Shown: positions 1-5,754 of the stretch, piece by piece
How the letters are laid out: every line of letters begins with the position of its first letter
Numbering within the stretch: position 1 is the first letter of the stretch
Translations under genes and position numbers: made by a program
The notes under the pieces: model-generated
The model's database searches: none
What the model was told of the DNA's origin: nothing
Seen by the model: only the letters and a program-made list of their open reading frames with translations
Origin: an uncultured Bacilli bacterium
GTDB taxonomy: Bacteria; Bacillota_I; Bacilli_A; RF39; UBA660
Length of the DNA: 7,377 nucleotides
Direction of reading: 5' to 3'
Assembly (NCBI GenBank): GCA_949746915.1
Contig: CATKEA010000074.1
Span: 1-7,377 of the forward strand

Positions 1-237
1 AGTTATTCTAGCTTTTCCTTTTTCCAACCATTTAGCACTTTTTTCAATATTATAACTACCTGGCACTTTCTTATGATAATCTAGCTTACTACTAGTTATT
101 GTTATGCTTTTTACTGGCACACTAATTGCAAAAGCCTTAGGTATTATTAAGATAAAACCTATTACTATTACAATACTACCTAATATTCCTAAAACATTTC
201 TTACCTTCCATGTCTTTATCCTTTGGACTAATCCCAT
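1..237 (-). CDS. Secreted or surface-anchored protein, N-terminal fragment (possible vWA-type adhesin precursor)
   Basis: Only the first 79 codons are in the window; the frame stays open to the left edge. The ATG at 237-235 has a full SD (AGGAGG, complement of 245-250) seven bases upstream, which decides the start. The protein begins with a basic stretch (MGLVQRIKTWKVRN), then a hydrophobic core at about residues 15-33, then A-F-A at 35-37. This is the layout of a signal peptide or signal anchor. The exported part that follows includes the string PGSYNIEKSAKW at 59-70. From family memory, strings of the form PGS(F/Y)-x-(V/I)-x-KSAKW occur just before the von Willebrand A domain in Gram-positive CnaB/vWA surface proteins. 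That assignment is inference, because the diagnostic DxSGS motif would lie outside the window. Export is well supported; the identity is not. Confidence 0.6.
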   Translation of the reverse strand, partial: MGLVQRIKTWKVRNVLGILGSIVIVIGFILIIPKAFAISVPVKSITITSSKLDYHKKVPGSYNIEKSAKWLEKGKARIT

Positions 238-262
238 CTTACCACCTCCTTATTATATATCA

Positions 263-292
263 ATTATAACATATGCCACTTTCTATTAGCAA
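263..292 (-). promoter_or_regulatory. Sigma-A-type extended -10 promoter for the leftmost gene
   Basis: On the minus strand the -10 TATAAT lies at 268-263 and is preceded by TGT (271-269), giving an extended -10 element. A -35-like TTGCTA lies at 292-287 with an 18-base spacer. Transcription would start near 256, just before the SD of the leftmost gene, leaving a very short leader. The -10 is strong; the -35 matches 4 of 6 positions. Confidence 0.5.
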
Positions 293-397
293 TCTAATAA
301 ACTATTTTAAGATATAGAGATTATTTTTATCAAAAAGTTTTATTACTAATATATTTCCTTATTTTTAACAATTTATTTAAATATTCATCGTTTTAAG

Positions 398-426
398 TTG
401 ACACAATTATTGTGAAGAATTATACT
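398..426 (+). promoter_or_regulatory. Sigma-A-type promoter of the ECF sigma gene
   Basis: A perfect -35 TTGACA (398-403), a 17-base spacer and -10 TATACT (421-426) match the housekeeping consensus closely. The start would be near 433, giving a leader of about 70 bases before the TTG start codon at 502. This probably provides basal expression of the sigma gene. Confidence 0.8.
402..414. promoter_or_regulatory. 13-bp palindrome inside the promoter spacer, possible operator
   Basis: CACAAT-T-ATTGTG is a perfect 6-bp inverted repeat around one central base. It overlaps the last two bases of the -35 and fills the first half of the spacer of the housekeeping promoter. A protein bound here would block RNA polymerase. 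No known regulator is assigned, and in AT-rich DNA a chance origin is possible. Confidence 0.35.
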
Positions 427-430
427 AAAA

Positions 431-456
431 GTTAACAAATTGTAATTTTTTTCGTC
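431..456 (+). promoter_or_regulatory. Probable ECF-type promoter, autoregulation of the sigma gene
   Basis: GTTAAC at 431-436 ends in the AAC core typical of ECF -35 elements. CGTC at 453-456 matches the ECF -10 core. Exactly 16 bases separate AAC and CGTC. Known Bacillus ECF promoters (sigma M, sigma V and relatives) have the form (T)G-x-AAC, N16-17, CGTC. The element lies just downstream of the housekeeping promoter and 46 bases before the gene's TTG start, where a self-activated promoter would be expected. That this particular sigma factor recognises it is inference. Confidence 0.55.
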
Positions 457-476
457 ATTTTAGGCGATCAATTTGT
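435..476 (+). other. Inverted repeat in the sigma gene leader, possible RNA fold
   Basis: ACAAATTG (435-442) and CAATTTGT (469-476) are perfect 8-base inverted repeats. Between them TCGTC (452-456) and GGCGA (463-467) can pair with one G-U wobble around a six-base loop. RNA made from the upstream promoter could therefore form a two-part hairpin ending about 10 bases before the SD. RNA from the ECF promoter would start inside it and could not form it. The inner arm also contains the ECF -10 core, so the DNA signal may be the real reason for these bases. Confidence 0.3.
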
Positions 477-501
477 ATTATATATGGAAGGAGTGATACT
501 T

Positions 502-978
502 TTGATCTCTTGCCACAATATGAAGGAAGATATCATTAGTATCTATAATAAGTACTATAGTACTATTTTTAAAGTATCATTTCTACTGTTGAAGAATAAA
601 GACGATGCAGCTGATATTACTCAAACAACATTTATTAAATTGCTTGAGTCTAATACTACTTTTGAAAATGATACTCATATTAAAGCTTGGCTAATAAAAA
701 CATGTACTAATTTATCTAAGAATTTTTTAGTACATTGGTCAAGAAAGAATTGTAGTATCGATACTGTGAGTGAAACATTCCTATCATCACAGGTAAAATC
801 GTCTGATTTAGTAAATAGTGTATTTTCTCTACCAACCAAATATAAAATTGCTATTTATTTATATTATTATGAGGGTTACAATAGTATGGAGATTGCGAAA
901 ATATTAAATAGAAAACCATCAACTATACGTAGTCAATTAAAAAAAGGCCGAGATTTATTAAAAAGAAAACTTCAGTAA
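502..978 (+). CDS. ECF-type sigma-70 family RNA polymerase sigma factor
   Basis: This gene encodes a small alternative sigma factor of about 158 residues, the usual ECF size, with only regions 2 and 4. Region 2 covers about residues 11-75: the Y-x-x-Y-Y-x-x-I-F opening, then DDAADITQTTFIKLLE at 34-49, then the AWLIKTCTN core-binding and -10-reading segment. Region 4 covers about 103-158: SLPTKYK, a Y-rich stretch, and the helix-turn-helix MEIAKILNRKPSTIRSQLKKGR that reads the -35. TTG at 502 is chosen as the start because AAGGAGTGA (488-496) sits at the right distance. An in-frame ATG at 484 lies partly inside that SD and has none of its own. No anti-sigma gene follows; the gene ends at a terminator shared with the convergent ABC gene. 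A housekeeping and a probable ECF promoter precede it, suggesting positive self-control. Its targets are unknown. Confidence 0.9.
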   Translation: MISCHNMKEDIISIYNKYYSTIFKVSFLLLKNKDDAADITQTTFIKLLESNTTFENDTHIKAWLIKTCTNLSKNFLVHWSRKNCSIDTVSETFLSSQVKSSDLVNSVFSLPTKYKIAIYLYYYEGYNSMEIAKILNRKPSTIRSQLKKGRDLLKRKLQ

Positions 979-997
979 CTTATTTCCTTCCATGTAA

Positions 998-1022
998 AAA
1001 AGAGTGTTTTTAGCACTCTTTT
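998..1022. terminator. Bidirectional intrinsic terminator between convergent genes
   Basis: AAAAGAGTG (998-1006) pairs perfectly with CACTCTTTT (1014-1022) around a seven-base loop. On the plus strand the stem ends in CTTTTATTCT, serving the sigma gene. On the minus strand it is followed by a run of six T, serving the MacB-like gene, for which it is the stronger terminator. The TAA of the MacB-like gene (1023-1021) overlaps the base of the stem. Confidence 0.85.
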
Positions 1023-3609
1023 ATTCTGTTCTAAGAGCTTCTACTGGATCTTTTTTAGCTGCCATTTTAGCAGGCATTAAACCAGCTATAACAGTTAAGA
1101 TAATACTTATAATTACTAAAATAATAGCACCTAATACTGGTAATGAAGCAATATTAGAGATATTTACGATATTTTTTATAACAATATTTATAGGGATATT
1201 TAGGATGACTGTAATGACAATTCCAAAGATACCTGCTGATAATCCTTCAATAATTGTTTCAGCATTAAATACTCGAGATATATCTTTTTTACTTGCACCA
1301 ATGGCGCGTAGGATACCTATTTCTTTAGTTCTTTCAAGAACTGAAATATATGTAATTATTCCAATCATTATTGAGGAAACTACTAAAGATATTGCAACAA
1401 ATGCTATTAAAACATAACTGATAGTATCAATAATACTAGAAACACTAGACATCATAGCTCCTACTATATCAGTATAATTAATTACTTGTTCTTCTTCTTT
1501 ATTTTTATTTTTTTCATCATTATAGTTATCTATTATTCTAACTATTTCTTCTTTAGAATCAAAGTCTTTGGGATATATTTTAATACTAGATGGCTTTTCA
1601 ACATTTACTATACCTAGTGTTGATAAATTATCTTCATAAGTACTACCTGCATTTTTGGTATATTGGGTAATAATTTCAGCTAGTTCTTTTTGGGATAGAG
1701 ATGCTAAGTAAGCTTTTTCTTTGTCAGTTAACTTGTTAATATCAAATTTTTCATTATTTTCACTAAATTCTAGACCTGTAAAGACATTTCTTTTAGGATT
1801 AGCTAATTGCTCTTTGGCAATTTTTGAGCTATTTACTTGATTAATAATATATTTTGTTAAATCACTTGTGTACCCCACTGTTGCACTAATTGATGTAACA
1901 GTTGCTTCTTCATTAGGTCTTATAATACCAACTATTTTAATGGTTGGAGCGTTATCAACGATTTTTTTTAAGTATGTTTCATCTTCACGTTTATCTAGCC
2001 AGATTCCATTTTGCTTTGTATAGTAATCAGTATTTAAAACTAGTTTGAATGATAGTTTCATAAAATCTTCATAGTTATATGTTTCATTAGTTGTTTCAAT
2101 TGTTTCTCCAGCCATTATCTTTTTAAATATATTGGCTAGCTCTTTTTGATCTTTTATTCCTAAGGCATATAAAGCATAGTCACTAATTTCATTATCTTTG
2201 TTTAAAATTAAGACAACTTCGTTATATGCTTTAGGTAGTCGTCCACTTAATAGGTCATACTGTGAGTTTAATAGTTCTTTATTATTTAAAAGTTCTTCGA
2301 AAATATTAGTATTCATCATCATAGATTGATTACCTAATTGAGCTTGTAAGTCAAGCATTGATGACATACCATCTACTCCAAAGGAATCAAAAATAGTAAC
2401 TGGATTTACTCTAGTTATATTGGTAGAAGTATCTGAGTTATATAGTTGCATATCAAAGTTATAGCTATACTGAATAGCTGTTGAATAGTCTTTTATATTA
2501 GATTGATTACCTTCTATATATTTTTTAAATACTTCTAGGTTATTGGTATTCATTTGAGCTGTCATCATATTTATTAACTCAGTCATAATATTTCCAGAAT
2601 AGATTTTATCTAGTTCATGATTTTTTTCTTTTTGTTGATTTGTCATCAATGTTGTTATCAGACTTGCTGTATCAACGGTTTTTTCATCTATTGAGATTGG
2701 ATAAGATGACAGAGTGTCTTCTTCAACTTTTCGTATATAATTTTGAACACCACTGGATAAAGATAGGATTAATGCTATTCCGATAATACCTATTGAACCA
2801 GCAAAGGAGGTAAGAATGGTTCGACCTTTTTTGGTAAGTAAGTTATTTAGACTTAATGAAAGAGCTGTTTTAAAAGACATACTAGTTTTTTTAGTACGCT
2901 TTGGCTTTTCTTTGTCAATTTTAATGTTATCAGTAAAGGGATTAGTATCATTAATTATTTTTCCATCTAATAATTTGACTATTCTAGTTGAGTATGTATT
3001 TGCTAAGTCTGGGTTATGGGTTACCATAATGACTAGTTTTTCCTTAGATATTTCTTTTAAGAGTTCCATTATTTGAACACTTGTTTCTGAATCTAATGCT
3101 CCAGTTGGCTCATCAGCAAGTAAAATATCTGGGTCATTTATTAAGGCTCTTGCTATAGCAATTCTTTGCATTTGACCACCAGACATTTGGTTTGGTCTTT
3201 TATTGATATGAGCTTGAAGTCCGACTTTTTTTAATACTTCTTTGGCTCTTTTTCTTCGTTCTATTTTATTAACACCAGATAGTGTTAAGGCTAATTCAAC
3301 ATTTGAAATGGCTGTTTGATGAGGAATAAGGTTGTAACTTTGAAAAACAAATCCAATACGATGATTACGATATGTATCCCAATCTCGGTCTTTATATTCT
3401 TTTGTTGATACTCCATTAATTACAAGGTCTCCACTAGTGTAGTTATCTAGACCACCAATGATATTAAGTAATGTTGTTTTTCCACTTCCAGATGGACCTA
3501 ATATAGAAACAAACTCACTTTCTCTAAATTTGATACTAACATCATCTAGGGCTTTTTGTTTTAAATCGGCTGTTTCATAATATTTAGTGATTTTTTTTAT
3601 TTCAAGCAT
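1021..3609 (-). CDS. MacB-type ABC exporter: ATPase fused to FtsX-family permease
   Basis: This 862-residue fusion is a half-transporter that should work as a homodimer in the cell membrane. The ATPase covers about 1-225, with Walker A GPSGSGKT at 38-45, Q-loop Q90, signature MSGGQ at 142-146, Walker B ILLADEP at 162-168 and switch H198. All catalytic residues are present, and the sequence is of the LolD/MacB type. A charged linker (about 226-260) leads to TM1 at about 264-286. A large extracytoplasmic region of about 440 residues follows, then three helices (about 731-756, 786-810, 823-845). The FtsX hallmark ERTKEIGILRAIGASKKDI is at 759-777, and the tail KKDPVEALR is typical of the family. 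MacB proteins are known to use a mechanical, non-pore mechanism to expel peptides, toxins or lipoproteins; the substrate here is unknown. No MacA-like adaptor is nearby, as expected without an outer membrane. The ATG follows SD GAGGAG (3623-3618). It is a single-gene unit with its own promoter and terminator. Confidence 0.93.
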   Translation of the reverse strand: MLEIKKITKYYETADLKQKALDDVSIKFRESEFVSILGPSGSGKTTLLNIIGGLDNYTSGDLVINGVSTKEYKDRDWDTYRNHRIGFVFQSYNLIPHQTAISNVELALTLSGVNKIERRKRAKEVLKKVGLQAHINKRPNQMSGGQMQRIAIARALINDPDILLADEPTGALDSETSVQIMELLKEISKEKLVIMVTHNPDLANTYSTRIVKLLDGKIINDTNPFTDNIKIDKEKPKRTKKTSMSFKTALSLSLNNLLTKKGRTILTSFAGSIGIIGIALILSLSSGVQNYIRKVEEDTLSSYPISIDEKTVDTASLITTLMTNQQKEKNHELDKIYSGNIMTELINMMTAQMNTNNLEVFKKYIEGNQSNIKDYSTAIQYSYNFDMQLYNSDTSTNITRVNPVTIFDSFGVDGMSSMLDLQAQLGNQSMMMNTNIFEELLNNKELLNSQYDLLSGRLPKAYNEVVLILNKDNEISDYALYALGIKDQKELANIFKKIMAGETIETTNETYNYEDFMKLSFKLVLNTDYYTKQNGIWLDKREDETYLKKIVDNAPTIKIVGIIRPNEEATVTSISATVGYTSDLTKYIINQVNSSKIAKEQLANPKRNVFTGLEFSENNEKFDINKLTDKEKAYLASLSQKELAEIITQYTKNAGSTYEDNLSTLGIVNVEKPSSIKIYPKDFDSKEEIVRIIDNYNDEKNKNKEEEQVINYTDIVGAMMSSVSSIIDTISYVLIAFVAISLVVSSIMIGIITYISVLERTKEIGILRAIGASKKDISRVFNAETIIEGLSAGIFGIVITVILNIPINIVIKNIVNISNIASLPVLGAIILVIISIILTVIAGLMPAKMAAKKDPVEALRTE

Positions 3610-3634
3610 AGCATCATCTCCTCTTCTTACTTTT

Positions 3635-3657
3635 TATGTGTTTTGAAAATCCACATA
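3635..3657. promoter_or_regulatory. Inverted repeat in the leader of the MacB-like gene, possible operator or mRNA hairpin
   Basis: TATGTG (3635-3640) and CACATA (3652-3657) are perfect 6-base inverted repeats around an 11-base centre that contains TTTTGAAAA. The element lies a few bases downstream of the expected transcription start of the MacB-like gene, in the usual place for a repressor site. It could also fold as a small mRNA hairpin 12 bases before the SD. No regulator gene is in the window. Confidence 0.35.
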
Positions 3658-3667
3658 TTATATCTTT

Positions 3668-3696
3668 ATTATATAGAAAAGAAATATCATAGTCAA
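3668..3696 (-). promoter_or_regulatory. Sigma-A-type promoter of the MacB-like gene
   Basis: On the minus strand the -35 is TTGACT (3696-3691), followed by a 17-base spacer and -10 TATAAT (3673-3668): 5 of 6 and 6 of 6 consensus matches. Transcription would start near 3661, giving a leader of about 50 bases. A second TATAAT at 3662-3657 lacks a spaced -35. Confidence 0.75.
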
Positions 3697-3747
3697 TTAT
3701 TAAGTAATTAGTAGAATATTAACCTTTAATTAATTTTAGTTTAAAAT

Positions 3748-3779
3748 AAAATAAGACATATTTTCTTTTGTCTTATTTT
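3748..3779 (-). terminator. Intrinsic terminator of the GDPD-like gene
   Basis: The 11-base arms 3748-3758 and 3769-3779 pair perfectly (core AATAAGACA with TGTCTTATT) around a 10-base loop. On the minus strand the stem is followed by an interrupted T-rich run. The TAA stop of the gene (3775-3773) lies inside the stem. It insulates this gene from the MacB-like gene downstream. Confidence 0.8.
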
Positions 3780-4495
3780 TTGTAAGAGTTAATAAAAATA
3801 TCAGGATAATAGGTAATTACTGAAATATTATCAAAGATTCTCTTTCTATTTTTATCTTTATCTATATCCTTAAAAAAGTTCATAAAACTATTAATACTAT
3901 CACTATCTGTTGTATAAGCCATTATTTCTTTTTTATTATCAAGTTGTTGTAAAAGAACTTTTTCATTTAACATATAACTTTGGAAGATATAAATTTCTAA
4001 GTCAATATAACTTGCTCCAGCTTGATTAATTAACCATCCTAGATTACATGGCTTCTTACTATTTTTTATTAAAGTAATAAGTATTTGATTGCAACTAAAA
4101 AGACAAATCGTAAGCTCTGGAAACTTTTTTATAACCTCAAATATTTCATTAATATACTCGGTATTTATTTTAACAATATCTTCCACTGTTGTTTCTGATA
4201 AATATGGTAAATCTAGTGGTAAAACATTTATTAAAATACGTTTTTTAAACTCAGCCATGTTGGATAAAAATCTTTCAAGTGGTTTTATTTCAGAAGATTC
4301 AATTTGTTCGAATGTCGTATTTTGAATTGAGTTGATTTCTGTTACTGTACTAGTTGGACTTTCAAATACAATTATTTTTCCATTTGATGTTTTTGTAACA
4401 TCTAAGACTACTCCACCTATATTTTTATCTGTATAAGCCTTTGTAAAAAAATCTTGATTATTATACCTGTTATTTTTATGGGAAATAATATTCAT
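3773..4495 (-). CDS. Degenerate glycerophosphodiester phosphodiesterase (GDPD)-like protein, probably non-catalytic
   Basis: This 240-residue protein has no signal peptide or membrane segment, so it is probably cytoplasmic. Its length and motif order fit a GDPD TIM barrel. ISHKN at 4-8 stands where the family has (A/S)HRG, NNQDFFTKAY at 12-21 matches ENTxxAF, and GVVLDVTKTSNGKIIVF at 28-44 matches the ExDVxxTxDGxxVVxHD strand. KRILINVLP at 85-93 matches the xLNIEIK strand, LFSCN at 132-136 matches SF(S/D), and AYTTD at 193-197 matches the late VWTVN strand. The catalytic set is mostly lost: R to K7, metal-binding E to V30, the second catalytic His to E45, its neighbouring Asp to S46, and the later E to V or L. 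H6 and D32 remain. Fold assignment is moderate; loss of activity is inference. ATG 4495 follows a modest SD (AGGTG, 4505-4501). It is a single-gene unit between two exporter units; its role is unknown. Confidence 0.65.
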   Translation of the reverse strand: MNIISHKNNRYNNQDFFTKAYTDKNIGGVVLDVTKTSNGKIIVFESPTSTVTEINSIQNTTFEQIESSEIKPLERFLSNMAEFKKRILINVLPLDLPYLSETTVEDIVKINTEYINEIFEVIKKFPELTICLFSCNQILITLIKNSKKPCNLGWLINQAGASYIDLEIYIFQSYMLNEKVLLQQLDNKKEIMAYTTDSDSINSFMNFFKDIDKDKNRKRIFDNISVITYYPDIFINSYKK

Positions 4496-4507
4496 AACAT
4501 CACCTAA

Positions 4508-4543
4508 TTAAGTATATGAATTATTATAGATTTTTTTACTTAA
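4508..4543 (-). promoter_or_regulatory. Candidate promoter region of the GDPD-like gene, flanked by an inverted repeat
   Basis: A minus-strand -10 TATAAT lies at 4528-4523, but no good -35 is found at the right spacing. TTAAGTA (4508-4514) and TACTTAA (4537-4543) form a perfect 7-base inverted repeat with 22 bases between arms, centred exactly on the -10. The rest of the 104-base gap holds the SD and the neighbour's terminator. Support is weak. Confidence 0.35.
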
Positions 4544-4563
4544 ATAACTTTTCAAAATAAAAG

Positions 4564-4593
4564 ACAGAATCAAATATTATAATTCGATTCTGT
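4564..4593 (-). terminator. Intrinsic terminator of the NatAB-like operon
   Basis: Arms 4564-4575 and 4582-4593 form a 12-pair stem with a six-base loop. The outer eight pairs are ACAGAATC with GATTCTGT. One position pairs as G-U only when read on the minus strand and is an A-C mismatch on the plus strand, which supports minus-strand use. The minus-strand continuation is CTTTTATTTT. It begins six bases after the permease stop codon. Confidence 0.8.
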
Positions 4594-4599
4594 TTTATA

Positions 4600-5754
4600 T
4601 TAATTAGTAAATAGTATCTTCTCTGATTTATATTGTTTTATGATTGTATATAGCACTATTGATATAATGATTATCGTTGAGATAAACATTAAAATAATAT
4701 TTACATAGTTTACTGTATGATTAGTTATGTCAGTAAATAGTAATGTGAAATTTAAGAATGGTATTATCGAAAGTAAAGCACTTGTTTTTATTTCAATCAT
4801 GAATGCTATAAATCCTGGAAAGAAGGAAATGAATGTAAGTGGTGTTAAAGCACTTTGAGCTTCTTTAAAGGTTTTAGATTTGCTAGCAATTGCAATACAT
4901 AGACCACTGATTAAGAATGAATATGCAATTATTACTATAATGGCATAAACAAAACTTAGTGGTGAAAGCATTAAATTAACTCCTTCATATATTTCAAACA
5001 TATCATTTGAAATTAATAATGCAATGACAGTAAATATTAAAGAAATGGCTCCTGTTATTGCTGATGAGATAGAAACACTTAAGAATTTACCAATGATGAT
5101 ATCTTTACTTTTTATCGGAAATGTTAGCAAAGTTTCTAAAGTTCCTCTTTCTTTTTCTCCTGCTGTTGTATCTGTTGCTGGATAAGTTGCTGAAATAGTT
5201 ATTGCCATTATAATAAATAAAAAGGCATAATTTGTTATATAACTTGCAAAAAAGTTTTCTGATGTTTCAATATTTTCTTTTAATGTAATAATATTTATAA
5301 CTTCATCACTATTTATTTTATTTTCTTTTAAATATTCTGCTTGTAAATATTCTTTATATTTAGAAAAATAACTTTCTGCTAATGTTGATGCTAGAGCTGT
5401 ACTTTCATTATCGTTACCATTGATGATATATGTGTTATTATCTTTGGTGATATAAAGGTTGATGTTTCCCATTTTATATGATTCTTGAAGACTTTCTAGA
5501 TCATTAGATATAGCAATAATTCCAAGATTTTTAGCTATTTCTGTTTCTGTTTCGCTAAGTTCATAAGCAAAACCAATTTTGTTATAATCTTCTATATTAG
5601 ATGACTTATCCATTTGCATTTCAAATAAGGTTGACATTCCAATAACTAGTACAGGAATCATAACAGGTATTATTAGCATCATTGATAATGATTTTTTATC
5701 TCTAAACATTTCTCTTATTTCTTTTTTTAAGATATTAAATATATTATTCTTCAT
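4600..5754 (-). CDS. NatB-like ABC-2 family export permease
   Basis: This 384-residue membrane protein is the permease partner of the ATPase encoded just upstream. The N-terminus KKEIREMFRDKKSLSMML (about 10-27) is typical of ABC-2/NatB permeases. It is followed by TM1 (about 24-45), an extracytoplasmic region of about 125 residues, and roughly six more helices (about 171-190, 225-250, 265-290, 300-320, 326-345, 350-372). The hallmark EKERGTLETLLTFPIKSKD at 200-218 is the conserved cytoplasmic coupling segment of the family. NatB of Bacillus exports sodium with NatA, but relatives export other compounds, so the substrate is open. ATG 5754 is chosen because SD GGAGGT (5767-5762) lies eight bases upstream; an in-frame TTG at 5769 sits on that SD. 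The start overlaps the end of the ATPase gene by 11 bases, which implies translational coupling. Confidence 0.9.
   Translation of the reverse strand: MKNNIFNILKKEIREMFRDKKSLSMMLIIPVMIPVLVIGMSTLFEMQMDKSSNIEDYNKIGFAYELSETETEIAKNLGIIAISNDLESLQESYKMGNINLYITKDNNTYIINGNDNESTALASTLAESYFSKYKEYLQAEYLKENKINSDEVINIITLKENIETSENFFASYITNYAFLFIIMAITISATYPATDTTAGEKERGTLETLLTFPIKSKDIIIGKFLSVSISSAITGAISLIFTVIALLISNDMFEIYEGVNLMLSPLSFVYAIIVIIAYSFLISGLCIAIASKSKTFKEAQSALTPLTFISFFPGFIAFMIEIKTSALLSIIPFLNFTLLFTDITNHTVNYVNIILMFISTIIIISIVLYTIIKQYKSEKILFTN

Noticed and set aside
104..289. Plus-strand open frame of 61 codons
   Set aside because: It lies opposite the exported-protein gene, which has a perfect SD and signal peptide; this frame has no SD and odd composition.
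1004..1417. Plus-strand open frame of 137 codons
   Set aside because: It is the antisense shadow of the FtsX-type membrane helices of the MacB-like gene and starts inside the terminator hairpin.
2816..3076. Plus-strand open frame of 86 codons
   Set aside because: It is antisense to the linker and end of the ATPase domain of the MacB-like gene, with no family resemblance.
4089..4325. Plus-strand open frame of 78 codons
   Set aside because: It is antisense to the GDPD-like gene, with no promoter or recognisable domain.
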